Positions 32,994 to 47,364 of a DNA stretch of 64,000 nucleotides are shown here, in pieces. The stretch comes from Halichondria panicea (taxonomy: Eukaryota > Porifera > Demospongiae > Suberitida > Halichondriidae): NCBI RefSeq assembly GCF_963675165.1, contig NC_087377.1, forward strand, positions 16,555,518-16,619,517. The letters are read 5' to 3'. The position numbers and the translations under genes were made by a program. The stretch's first letter is position 1. Each line of letters starts with the position of its first letter. The notes under the pieces were generated by a model. It was not told the origin of the DNA. It saw only the letters and a program-made list of their open reading frames with translations, and did not search any database.

Positions 32994-35906
32994 ATGGAAG
33001 CGGACGAGAGGCTGCGTTGGCTCGAGGCAAGGATAAGCTCCTCACTGAGGCCCAGAGGCGAGGAGCTGAGAAACTTCTTTGCAGATGAAGAGAACAGGCA
33101 AGATATGCACACACTGCATGCACAACACATGTACACACACACAGTACATAGTATAGTAGTAGCTACAGATAGTGTGATCTCAGAGGTGCTCTGATCCAGC
33201 TAGCCTTGCCTGTGTGAAAATTGATGATCGAGCCTTTAATATGCGTATTATAATCCCTGCCCAATCGAATATAGCTGTCCTTTTGAAGTAACAGTATTCC
33301 TTGTACATGTACCACTTTCAAGCCAAAACGTTTGATAGTTATCACTGTACTACCGACCGTATTTAAGGTGCCAATTGGAGAAGGTGATATATGAATCCCA
33401 AAAATATTATTGTGCTATTTTATTGTCCATGAACATGCATGTTTTTACAGGGCAGCGTTTCTGGCATTCTGTAACCATAGTGAGTCCAGGAGAATATTTA
33501 TCCATCTGACTAGCGATGAGGGTCAGATACGAGTGGACTCCTCCCCCCCACGAGCTCTCTCTGACAAGTCGTTGTTCTTTCTCAAGTGCAGCCATGCCTC
33601 CAAACTGAACAGGGAGAGTATTGGACATGATGTCGTTTATTCAGAGTGTTCAAGAGTACCTCTAGGTAAGTTTCGGCACCATTGAAGAAAAAATAGCTAG
33701 CTATTGTCTTCTGTGTTTTACGGCTGGTTTTATTGCGTATCACTGTCATCAGTTTGACTGTCTCTAACATTCATGCATGAAATCTATACATGCAAACCAA
33801 GGTCACAATGAATGAATAGATCCGGAGGGAGGGTTTATTTTTGTCACCACATATAGTTTATCCACTGCTATTGCAGACCATCTTGAGCTAGTAATGAAGG
33901 AGGTATATCTTCCATTAATGAGTCTTCAGAGCACCACTCAACAGAGGGCGTCAGGTGACAAGCTCTTGGACCTTATGCACAGGCTAGTGGGAGCAATGCA
34001 GGTCACCAAGGGATACAGGTAACTAACATTATACCAGGGATATGCCCAAAATTACCACTTTTAGGTCATATATAATAGCGACTATATTGTTTACTTCGTA
34101 TTTGTAACACTATTTTGTTTGTTGGAAGATTGAAATAGCCACCAAAATTATGTTCACATCAATTCTTTTCAGTCAAGGCAAAGTGGTTCTTCCGATGCCT
34201 TCATTAGAAGTGTTGGCTGAGACTGCGCTGAACTCAGATAGGAGAGTGGCAGTAATCCATGTGCTAGAGTCCTCGGTTGTGTCATGGATGAAGCAAGTTA
34301 AGGTAACTACATACATATTGACAAAAGTACTACTGTGGAGGTGGTGTTAGAATTGTTTTCAATCTCAAGCTGAACAATTTTAGACACAATTTCGTATATT
34401 CAATATAGATGGCGCTTCATCTTGACTGCAACTCAGCTATCAAAAAAAGGCATGGAAATTATGCAGGACCACTAGCGGAGCTAGAGGTGAGGATTAAAAA
34501 AAAAACTATGTAAGAAAGCCTCCAGGGAGGATTGAACTGCCTCACCTCCAACAAAAATAAAAAAAAAGATTTCTTTAAAAAGCCTCCAGGGAGGATCGAA
34601 CTCCCGACCCCTGGTTTACGAGACCAGTGCTCTACCACTGAGCTATAGAGGCGGTACGTGGCGACATGCCTGCATATGCTGTACTGATTACAAAAGATCA
34701 TTATTCATTGTTGCCATTGTATATTTATACACAGGTTTGGAACAGAAGGCTTGTTACTTTAGAGTCCGTGCGAGATCAAATGGACTCTGTAGTTGTGCTA
34801 AACATACTGCACAGCCTGGAGCAAGCTCATAGCACGTATTCACAAGCTTTCATTCACGTACACAGGTCGGTATAATTGAAATTGATCTTATATTAGAGTT
34901 ATTATTTTATTCTGATATGCAGGGACATCGGTAAAGCTATCGTGGACACAGAACATTGTCTGGTGTATTTAAGCACTCTGCGGCCGTGGTTCCTGCAGCT
35001 GCAACAAGCCTACTCCCCTGACACACTGCTCAAGCTGTTCCCTCCGCTAATGACCACTCTCTCACTCGTATGGCAATACTCCGGGTGAGTTGTGATACAA
35101 ATAATTTGATTAAATTCGTAAATTGGTGCCTGCAGTGATAAATGTGCCATATAATCTAGTGAACTAGTATATTTATTTTCACGTTCTTGGGATGCTATAA
35201 CGGCTACATTGAGTGTCCTAATTTCTGGGTATATAACTTATATGTTTTCCCCACCCCTCCCTCCTACAGTGTGTATTGCCACGCTCCCCACTTCCAGCGA
35301 CTGTTGGGACTGGTGGCCAACCAGGTGACCCTAAAGGCTAGGGACATCGTTGGGGGAGATATTTTGGAGCAGCCTGAAGAGGTACGTTGTCATGTGTGTA
35401 CCTAGTGTTCTAGCTGCTCCTATACACTTGTACATGCTTGTACAGTGTAGTTTGTGTTTTTTGCAAAGGGCTCTCAAAATAATTGTTGCCAGGTTTTTAC
35501 TACTTATACACGTAGCACAATATGTGTGTTGTACATACGTTTCTCTGACCTTTAATGTCTACATGCTTGAATCTTCAGAGTCTGGCCCACTTGAAACTGG
35601 CTCTTCGCGTATGCGCTGCCTTCAGGGGCTGTTACCTTGACTACCGGGAGAAGTCAGAGGTCATCTCTGTCAAGCACAAGGAACGCTTTGAGTCAATGAA
35701 GTTACAAGGTGACACGTCACATGATCAAAACAGAGTACAGCAGAGTGGAGGTGCGGTCTTGTGCCCCTGGCCCCCCAGAAATGCCCCCGTGTTTGTATCG
35801 TTGAGCTCGTTCATGGAGAGATGTAATGACTTGTTTGAACTAGTGCAAACAGTACAAGACTTCAGGTTTGTTAGTTGAGAGAGAATAGAGGGAGGGAGTG
35901 AGTGTG

Positions 35907-35967
<61 letters not shown>

Positions 35968-38900
35968 GTGCGCGCGCGCGCGCGTGTGTGTTATAGTGCA
36001 ACAGCAACTATAATTATGACAGCAGAGAGTGAGAGAGTTCTGCAAATTATGCCTGTTTAGTACCATAAAGAGTTGTTAATATACTCTTAAACGTAGCTGC
36101 CATATATAGCTCCAGTCAGTCTGGGATGATGGGGATAATTTCATGCATTCTAACTTACTAATCCATGGCCTTAATTTACGCTGTTGTTGTTTCCTCCCAT
36201 AGAGAGTTGGAGGCTGTTACTTATGGTGACAGTGACTCCTGTCGTCATGGCGGTGACCCCCTCATCACTGACATCTACTCTGAGTTTACTGCATGTCTAC
36301 AACAACTAACTCAAGGAGCGAAGGTGAAATTAGCTGTGTCAACTACATACAAGAGAATGTGGCTATAGAAGCCTATAAAAGCAGTTAGTTTTTATCGCAT
36401 TGCATGCAACCGTTGAGCAGTTACAGCTGGAACATGTACAACACATGCACACCCACACCCACACACTGTCCTTCGTACGTACATAGAATTATTGGTTAGC
36501 CATTGAGTCCCACTACATTGTTTCGTTACACAAACTCTGCGAGTGCTAATGGCTTCGCAAAAATAATATTGCAAAAACCTATACAATACTTGAATGATTA
36601 TTACTATCCTTTCCAGTTCTCAAAAGCTATCTAAATTTCTGTTGACTTATAACCCATTCACAAATATTTTTCGCTCGCAAACACTGTAGTATAATTAATA
36701 ATTAATTATATGGGGTGGTATGTTTCAATGACCAAGCAGGCAATTCATTGGCTTCTCTCATTATATAGGGCTTGTTGGACCTTGACCCTGATTCTCATTT
36801 TGAAGAGAGTTTCTTTCTCTTTCGCTCGACTGTCAAGTCCCTGGAAGAGCAGATGGTGGGGAGCTTGGTGTCTGCATTTGATGGTGCTCCCTCCCTCCCA
36901 GCTTCACTGAGGGTGTTGGAGCTATATCAGGGGGTGGTCAGGAGGGATCACATCAAGGTATGTGTATGAATGGGGTATGTGGGGTATGGGGTACGGGTTA
37001 TGGAATAGATATGTGTGACCTGTTACTACTGGTCCAAACACATTCATGCTGCGGACAGATACTGACCTGGCTGCAATATAGAGGGGTTGCCTGCTCATGC
37101 TAACATATATAGATTGAAACAATAATGCTTTACGGCCACTGTATTTTTAATAGAGGGTGACCTGTATATAAGGTGACCACAATAAGACAGATTTAGTATC
37201 AATAGTATCCTTAACTCAAGTTATGATCTCTCAAAGTTATCTTCGAAAGCGGGCCCATTTCAAAAACGTATCCTATAATAATGGAGACTTTGACTCCTAT
37301 TACATAGCTGTTATTGCATGTGCTTAAACAATAGACAGGTTTAATTGCATTACTGCCTTTACAGGTTAAACTCACTAACCAAATTGAGAATATTCTCTCA
37401 ACAATGCTCTCGGACGTCATCAGTGTATCTGAACTTCTCTCCATGCCACGCCCACCCCCTCTTCCTCACACGCCTCCTGTCGCCTGCAAGTTGCTATGGC
37501 TACATGCCCTGAAGGAACGTGTGTGTGGTCCGATGGACAGAGTGAGGCAGTTAGCCTCGGAGATACTGGAGGGGGACAGTGGGTGGAGACTGAGGCAGGC
37601 TCACGGCCAAGTGGTCAGCACTATTGACAGGTGAGTGCATGAGATTCAGATCTAAGCATTGCGGTCGTCATGCCTTTAAGTTATCCTAGATATCTCTATC
37701 TTAGCATACAATGCGACACAGACCTTTATCATAAAATTGTTGGTTTTGGAAATGTTCACTCCAGGGGAAATTGGCTTCATATAAATGTAAAACTTTTTTT
37801 GTGTTTATTTCAATTCTTTGTCAACTTTCTTATTCACAGCCTGAGTGCGAGCACAATGACTGAGTGGTGTGAGAGTGTGCCCTCTGGGTTGCAGAAATCA
37901 CTCCGGTGGAATATTCTGGTAATTAAATTTGTATTGTGGGTAATTGGGGAAATGCTATGAATATTGTTAAATCACTCACTTATGAAAATCTTGAGCAGAA
38001 ATTAATAATTATTTGTCATTGAGGCTGTAAAAAATATTTTTTATTCTTTCGTGTGATGGACTTTTTTATACTTTTCAGACACGAGACTCAAGTGATAGAA
38101 TGGTTGTAAACTTTGACCCCAAACTCAACGAGGTCCTGTCGGAGGTTCGTTACCTCAGGGGCTCCCCCCTCTGTCTCCGCCCTCCCCCCCACCTAACTCA
38201 GTTGGCACGGGAACTCGACTACAGTGAACTCAAACACAGGCAAACCAGTTTACAGGTTAGAGCGAATATCAGTTAAATTGTTTACAGTGGTCACCCTTAC
38301 ATAGGCAGACTATAACAGTGGCTGTAATAAAGAGGTGGCCTGCTAACACAGACACATAATTATGCTCTGGATACTTTGAGGCCTTAAATAATGAAGGTTG
38401 ACCTGCTTATAGAATGACCATAATAGACAGGCTTTAATACTATGAAAGCCAATATCCATGTAGCGAGAGTGACCTGTTTATACAATCAAGTTGAATACGG
38501 TTCGGTGATGATCTTTTCTGAACTAAGACCATTAATTGGGTCCCTTTGTTGTACTAGTGAAGGGCAAACATGATTTCAATAATTATGTAGAAGGCATACG
38601 TAGTTGAAAATTCAGCTCTATTGTGGATGAAATGTTTTAGCTATGTTATTGAGCCCCTCCCCTTCCCCTACAGGTGGTGGTCCAGACGTACAATGAAATC
38701 CTCGAGGGGTTGTCACACGTAGAGAGAAATCTCTTCCAACACAAACTACAGCAGACGGAACAAGTGAGCTTTCTTCATTATACTTTATTTATCAGGTAGA
38801 CATGCAATGTCGTTATAGCTTTGTGCTATTTGTTGCCTAGCTTCCCTGTATGCTTTGCATAAAGAAAAGAAACTGAACACAGTTCTTATCTGTGTACATG

Positions 38901-41900
38901 TATTTTAACTCCATTTTATCAAATGAAAAGAGCCACCATCCTATTAATTCCTGGGTGCATGGGTCCAGAATTCTCCAACTAAACATGCTGTGACATTTGT
39001 TTACTTTATCTACTCTCTTGAAGTGTTGTATAATAGCTACTGTAGTAAATTGCAATTGTTACTGCAGCTGCTGTGCGGAGGGCTGGACCAATTGGATTGG
39101 ACGAGTGTGACTTTCCCGGACTTTATCGCCAAATCACGAGCGGTGGTGTGTGTCGACCTGCAGAGCACTCTCCATGAAGTACATCGTCACATGATGTCAG
39201 TGGGGGCGTGTGTGGAGGCATGGTCAAGAGTTGGCGGGCTGGACGTATTTGTAGCCGGAGAGAATAGGACTGAACTGAAGTATCTGGAGAGAAAGAATCG
39301 GTATGAAATTCTTGAAGTACACATAATTATGGCGGGTATAATTATTTTGATGCTTATAAACTTTCGCACTTAATTTTCGTTGAGTAGCAACCTTTTTTCA
39401 GCATATGCATACATGCGATATATTATGTTTGTGGGTATAAATGTTTACATGCTTGTTCAGCAAAAATGTACAGCTGCTATGTATAAACAACAATAGTTTC
39501 TGGGTGACCTGTTATAACACGGCAGTCTCAATGAATAATTATAATTATTTTATAGTAACCCTTACAAATTAATGTCTTGCCTCTCTAATTACCTGCAGGC
39601 AAATCCTCGAGTCCCTTCAATCGACCCTCCCCCCATCCGTCCAGCGAATCTCATCCCATATTGACCACACCTTCTCCTGTATTGACGAAGCATCTCAAGA
39701 AAGCCCAGCCTGGGCTACTTACCTGTGTCATATCGACACTTTAGTACGGGCAGGCCTAAAACAAATGGTTCTCAATGCAATATCTTCGCTGGTGCAACGA
39801 GCCAATCGTTACGAACAGGGGCATCCCATTTCCCCCCTCGTTACCGTGGAGCTTGAGTTGCAAGCATCGGACGTCCAATTTTCGCCGCCACTATCGACAC
39901 ACTCTGCCATAGTGTCAGTGCCTGAGGCTGTTCACAAGTGGATTGAGGAATATATCGGATTGGCCAAACTTGTGCCGAGGTTTGAGGGCGTGGCTGGGGC
40001 AGGGTCATGCTTCGAGGCTTTGTGTGGGGATGCTGAGTTGAAGAGTGCTGTTAGCAAGATCAGCGCACACTTGGAGACTAACGCAAGGCATTGTCAGGTT
40101 TGTGTATTGTACATTCATTCTGCAGTGTGCACAATGTAAACAATAGAAAAACCACCAAATACTATAATTATAGTACATAATTATATCCCATACCCACTGG
40201 TGTAGTAATTTCACGGTTTTCGTGGACTGATCTTGAACCTCGAAAATTTGACGGTATTGTAAAGGACCTCTCTACCTCTGGGGTGTGGCATATTTGAATG
40301 TCTATATCTTCCATCAGCTACACACGGTTATCTTTACAAAGTTTGTATCCATAACATAGATATGCGCAGGGACTTACTTACGGTGTGTGAAAATAAAAAT
40401 GATTATTTTGATCAATCTGCGAAATAGCCGGTAGTTAAATCATGCAGAGGCATGATCTGAGGTACACTATACCTGTAACCTTAGACACGAATGCACTATT
40501 CATTGGCTAGCAACATGAAGTATCCAAGCAACCTATTTTGTTATGGGAACTATATTATAGTGGCTCATAGCTCATACTTCCATGAATCTAACATAATTCT
40601 GTTTGATGTTAAACATGCAAGTACTGCAGGAAGTTATCATCTCTTTGATGATACTTAATTCTCTTTGCCTGCAACCATGGGATCTATCTGGTTTAGGGGG
40701 GGTGGAAGACGAATTAAGGGGGTCCTCCCAGTTGGAAAAATTGTCTTCCAGCTTCTCAGAATGCAATTTGAATGCCATAATTACTAGTAGCATTTAAATT
40801 AAGACTTATAGGGGGGGGGGTGAGGAGAAGCTTCCCTCGGCCCCTGCTCCCCCCCCCCCCACTGGATAGAACCCTGTCTATATGTATCTAACCGCATGCA
40901 TTGTGGGGTCATTGTGTGGGGACGCTGAGTAATCAGCGCACACGTAACGCAACTAGGCATTGTGCATAAAATTATTGTGCATTGTGCACATGCAGTGTAA
41001 ACAACTAAAAGGTCAGGGTCTATCTCATTATCTATCTCCTGCTGACATTCCACAGCTGTCTTACGTTTGTGGATGGTTACGAGTCACCGGTCACCATGGC
41101 TATCTCTATGGTTCCTCCGGCTATCAGCTTACAGTTGTATGTATTCCCTCAGGAGATATAGGTAGTACACAACTCTATATAATAATTTGCTGCTTGCGAA
41201 AAGTTAATTTCTATGCAAAATTCAGCGTGATGATCTGATCTGGTTCACTGATAGCTGATAAGCCAAAAGCTGAAAGCTGAGCTGATATAATTTTATAGTC
41301 AAAATCTAATTTCATACGCATTAGATTCTGTGACTGAGCTGATAGCCAAAAGCTAATTTCAGATTCTGTGGTCACAGTGCTAAATTCAAGTTGGCCACTT
41401 TGGTCCACTGATCCAAATCCAGCATATTATCACCGATGAGGAGAGGGAAACTTTCAAATTGAGTTCCGGTGAACTGAAGATAGCCCTCTACAGGGGGAAC
41501 GGAAGAATTCCAGGCTATGAGTATTTGCACGGCCCTACTCCTCCCAAGGGGAGTTTGTACGACGTATTTAAATAGATGGAAACTAGCACAATTATGAGTA
41601 TCACTTAATTCTGCTGAAATTTTGGGGATCACATCTGAACCAGTGATCTTGAAGACACAAAAATTTGATAACAGCAGCTCCGTTGAAGCGACGTCCAATG
41701 TTTCCATTTCCGATTCTGTATCGCAAACTGCTACCTCCACGTGGTCGACAGGTGGAACATTCACCATTGGTCAGAGTATCTCTTACGAGATTGGTTTCCT
41801 TGGTTCCAGTGTTGGAGGTGAGACCAGCCTTTCGTACAGCCAGTCGTGGGGGATAGGCGGTTCTCAATCAAAGACAGTTACGGTTGGCTCGAACTCAGGA

Positions 41901-44900
41901 ATACAAGTTACCCTGAAACCAAGACAGAAGGTTATTGCCGAGCTGACCGCTAGTCGCGGAGTGATGACGGTTCGTGTTCGCTACAATGCTCAACTGAGTG
42001 GAACCACAGCTTGCTACTACCTACCTCCCCAAGGGTAAAGATTATTATTCGTTTTCGACGCCAGTCGTCATGTCAAACGGAGGAATCAGCAATTCAATTG
42101 TATCAACCGAAGAAATTGAGATTGGCTACTTTTCAAATGGGAAGATAACTTTGATAGATGGAGCCACCAAGAAAGTACAGGAAAGTTTCCAAGTTGATGA
42201 CTCTATTCTGTTCAGTAATCGAGAAGACAGCTGTGGCGATCCAGAAGATACTTTCAAGGAATAACTGCCATGATGCGGATATTCACAGCAAAGAAACTTT
42301 AACATTGTGAATGCTGTATATAGTTAGTAGTTAGTTCGCTGCATGCATGCATGCATGCATGAACATATATAGTGGTAGTTTAGATATCATTGTAGCTGCT
42401 TAGTTAATTGTTGCTTAGAGATTGAATTTAATTATAGTGTTTTGATAAAAGTTAATTCACGAATATGCAAAGTGTGATAATTCCGAGTTTAGTTTGTGAA
42501 AAAGACAGCTTCATAGATCTGAGACAAGCCCCATTATGACAAAACGAGTTTTATGAAAATTAGGTGATGCAGATTTGTGGTACATGCATGCAGTGAACAA
42601 TTTTCATTGTAGAGTAGGGAGAGAATACCAACGATTTCTGGCTATAAGGTCAGAGACTTTGTCACAACATCTATAGTATATACATGTGCAATAATTATTG
42701 AAAACACGTACGTGCAATAGCACTGTCGTCCTACCTACTGGTTGCATGTACACACTGTCATGAAAGGTGTAAATTCTTACACACTACAAAGGCGTAAACG
42801 TTTAGATATTATTACACACTAAGGAGGAACACTTAGTGAAGGAGGAACACTATAATTAGGAAAGGAATGTATTGTGTGGCAAATTGTAAGACTAATTGGT
42901 TAGGGAGAGAAAAGACCAACAAATTTGTTTGGAACTTTGTCACAACATCTATACTAGATAGTTTGGCTATCTTATGAGAGGTTCGATTTTTCTTACATGC
43001 ACGTCCACACATCCTCCGCAGTGCCGTTCGGTTAGGGAGGGATATGAACGGCTAAGGTCCAAAATACACGTCTAAAAAGTGTTAAAAATTACTAGTTTTT
43101 ATGTCGTTTCAGTTTGTGAGAGTTTGGCTAAAGGTCCAAAAATACGAAAAGATTGTCTTGAAATACTAGAGATAATTTAGAGTTTTTTTACGATCACACC
43201 CGTTTTCGCCTACCTACACATTTCCCATTATCAGATTTCCCCCAAACGTTGGATATGTTGTAGCTTATTCATTCACCTAAACAATAGTGTCAGCACAATT
43301 TCGTGGAAATGTTCCAATTGTTCCAATTTTAAGATATACATTGAAGTACACATTGGTGGTAATCTACTCTCTTAGATGCACTGCCTGTAGGTTTCTTTTG
43401 ATCCCTGTCAACACAGGCTTACGTGCTACAAACAAAGTATTACACACATTATGGAGAGTGTGTAAATTCTTACAAGCTACAAAGGCGTAAACGTTTAGAC
43501 ACTAAAGAGGAACACTTAGGAAAAGAATGTATTGTATGTAAAGTTATATTGTGCGCACGACCACCGTGTGCAAAGCCGTATAGTTATCATGTGCAAAACG
43601 GCCCGAGTGTATAAAAGGAGGCTAGTTGGCTACTTGTATGGCATGAGAAGTTTCGTCGATAAATCAGCAGCTCAAAGAAGACATCAGAAGAAAGATTTTT
43701 CGATTTACCAATTCATTCCGAATTCTTCAAACGAACTCATGGCAGGATTCCAGATCTCCATCATCGCAGGGAAAGATGCGCAGTCTTGCTCCGTAACTGC
43801 CTCAGGGCAAGTCCAGCATATTATCACCGATGAGGAGATGGAAACTTTCAAAGTAACCAATGGTGAACTGATGATGGCCCTCTATAAGGGTAACGGAAGA
43901 ATGCCAACCCTTCCGTATTTGCACGCCCCAACTCCTCCGTTTGGGAATTTGTACGAAATGTTTAACTCGACGCAAACTAGCACAATTATGAGTATCACTT
44001 CTGCTGAAATTTTGGGGATCACATCTGAACCAGTGATCTTGAAGACACAGGAATTTGATAACAGCAGCTCCGTTGAAGCGACGTTCAATGTTTCCATTTC
44101 CGATTCTGTATCGGAAACTGCTACCTCCACGTGGTCGACAGGTGGAACATTCACCATTGGTCAGAGTATCTCTTACAATATTGGTTTCCTTGGTTCCAGT
44201 GTTGGAGGTGAGACTAGCCTTTCGTACAGCCAGTCGTGGGGGATAGGCGGTAGTGAATCAAAGACAGTTACGATTGGCTCGAACTCTGGAATGCAAGTTA
44301 CCCTGAAGCCAGGACAGAAGGTTATTGCCGAGCTGACCGCTAGTCGCGGAGTGATGAAGGTTCGTGTTCGCTACAATGCTCGACTGGCTGGATGCACAGT
44401 TGTTTACTACTTCCCTAAACACAAGGGTAATGATTATTATTCGTTTTCTACGCCAGTCGTCATGTCAAACGGGGGAGTCAACAATTCGATTGTATCAACC
44501 GAAGACATTGAGATCGGCTACTTTTCAAATGGGAAGATAACTGTGTTAGATGGAGTCACCAAGAAACTACAGGAAACTTTCCAAGTTGATGACTCTGTTC
44601 TGTTCAGTAATCGAGAAGACGGTGGCGATCCATTCAAGGAATAACTGCCATGATGCGGATATTCACAGCAGAGAAACTTTAACATTGTGTAGACTGTAGA
44701 ATACTGTAGTTAGTAGTTAGTTTTCTGCATGCATGCATGCATGTATACAGATATCATTGTAGCTGCTTAGTTGTTGCTTAGAGATTTATGCTTGATAAAA
44801 ATTAATTCGCGAATATGTAAAGTGTGATAAAGCCCATTTGGAGTTTAGTTTTGAAAGACAGTTCAAAGATCTGAGACAAGACCATTTTGACAAAACGAGT

Positions 44901-47271
44901 GTTATGGATATTATTCCTTTTTTAACTATTACCGGTTCTGCAACTTTAATTGAGAAATCTCGATAGTGATCTACCCATTATTGTTAGTTCCTTTCGTGTC
45001 TACTATTATTTTCCCCCACCTTTTACAGTCACTGAGGAAGAGGTTCACGCTGTACTCGTTTCTATGGGAACAGGATGTCTCGGCCACGTTTTCTGAGTTC
45101 CTCCAGGGGACAGCCCCCCCGCACCCTCGTCGCTTCACACGACCCGAGACTGTGCGATCACGAGCGTCCGCCAGAGTTCACAGTGGGAGGCCACGCAGGT
45201 GTGTGGTGTGTGTGATGTGTGGGTGGTGTGGAGTGTGGGTGGTGTGCGTACGTGTGTGTGATGGGGGAGCGTTATTTGTTTGCCTGTATATCAATTTAAT
45301 CTACAATTTCTAGTAGTCTCTGGTAAAGTTGGTAATCTTTTAGACTAGTAATTAATTTATGTATCTTCCTATAATATTGATCTCAGATTTGTCTCCGATT
45401 TCACCATTTAGCTTATTTTGCTGGCATTAAATTCTGCTAAATTCTGCTCAAGTTGTGTGTTATTTGTAGTGTTTTCTAATTACTCTCAAGTTGTTTTCCA
45501 TATCTGCAAGTACAAATCTTTGCGTTATTCGCAAAAATAGCAAAAATTTATACTCCCCAAAATATGTCACCTTAAGGTATATGCAACTCCTCCCCCTCCA
45601 GCTCCACACAGAGTCAGGCCACACTGCCTAGCAGTCCGGAGTCCAACCTCCTGGGAGTGATGGGCGTGTCAGACTGGGACTTTCTCCGCCCACCCTCTAA
45701 CCCCCCGGACGAGGACGATAGTAAGAGACCCTCGCTGGACGATTTTGACGGAGAAATTGCCGTCTTCCAGGTGCGGTTAATTATAGTGACCGGAGATTAT
45801 GTCCTATATTCTTGGTGACTTATAATGTACACTGCATATGTAGGTTCTTATTGGCCTTGTGCATTTATTAATTATGTTACATATAGCTGACTGGTCAATG
45901 GGTGTAATAAAAAGTGCTACGATACATGTAATAATGAAAGCACCGCAGGTGCTGATGCCTCGGTGGAGAGATGCCAAAGCTACATAACATAAAGCTACTA
46001 TAGCTACTATAGCTTTTATACACATGATGAACATTTTTGCATTAATATTAATTAATTTTGCTGCATGTAAACTCAAAGAGTGGGTAATGATCGACATGAT
46101 TGTTGTTAAAATCGATTGATGCCAAAAGTTCAAGTCTAAAATTAATGGCTGCATCAGCAGAGCCTTGCAGCTCTCTTCTCACTCTTGCAGCTACCAATAG
46201 CTAGCATTCTAGTGCAGAGCTAACTATTAAGTAGAGTAGCAACACTCGGTAAACAAGTTTGGCTACGTGCTCTTCTGAAAAGGCTGCAATGGCATTCCAA
46301 GTAAGCAAAACTACTAGGCATAACTCGAGAACGAAGCATTATTTTTAATCCGCGAATTAAAATCCAAGAAAACATGACTAGAAGCCTATAGAAACTCTTA
46401 CTTGCACTTCATTGATCCTTGAGCAGCTGTAGCAATCTACACAGACAGACAGACAGACACACATGCACACACACACACAGACACACAAATACACTACCAT
46501 ATACCTCGCTTGCGCATGCGCACCGAGGCAATAACGCTTGCATACACTTAAATTGATAGCTCTCTGGGAATATGACCTACAACTTGTCCAATTAACCGTG
46601 TGATGATTTATTTATAATTAGGGGGTGCTGGATCGGCTGAGTAATATTGAAGATGTTGCGGACGTGGGTTGGGTGTGTGTAGATCAGCGTCCAATCAAAC
46701 AAGCTCTCTGTTCCCTCACTTCAAAATGGAAGCATGTCTATGCCAGCCATCTGGAGAGACAGGTTAACCGCTATACAAAATTATACCGTATAATATAGTA
46801 CTATATACCTACATGAGCATTGCCTCTATAACATACGATTAGCAATTCTGCAAGAGTGCATAAACACTATAACCTATTTGCATGTAGAGTTTGGTTTTGC
46901 ATAAGCAATGAAAGATACACAAGGAATACAGTAATTATTAGTGAGTGAAAAACCTCTGCAAATTAACCAAATCAGCAGAAAAGTTGATCCCTAACTATTG
47001 TCGATTCTGGTAAAGATTGTGTGTCCTTTTACCAACTCAACTCAAGTCACACGCGCATATTCATGTAAATACCCCTCCCCCCTTTAGGTTGGTTTCGTGC
47101 TATCTTCGTTAGACCAGTTTTTTACGGAGGTGGAGCCAGAGGTGGAGCTTATCTCCGGGGAGGAGAGTGACACACACGCCTTCATGAGACTCATGAACAT
47201 CTTTAACAAAGTATGTGCTTTGCGTGTGTGTGTGTGTGTGTGTGTGCGTGTGCGTGTGCGCGCGTGTGTAT

Positions 47272-47364
<93 letters not shown>

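Noticed and set aside
37000..38480. Two similar intronic stretches with GGTGACCTG and GGCCTGCTAACA-type words
   Set aside because: Look like fragments of a dispersed repeat (also near 57700 and 62650), but I could not define borders by eye.
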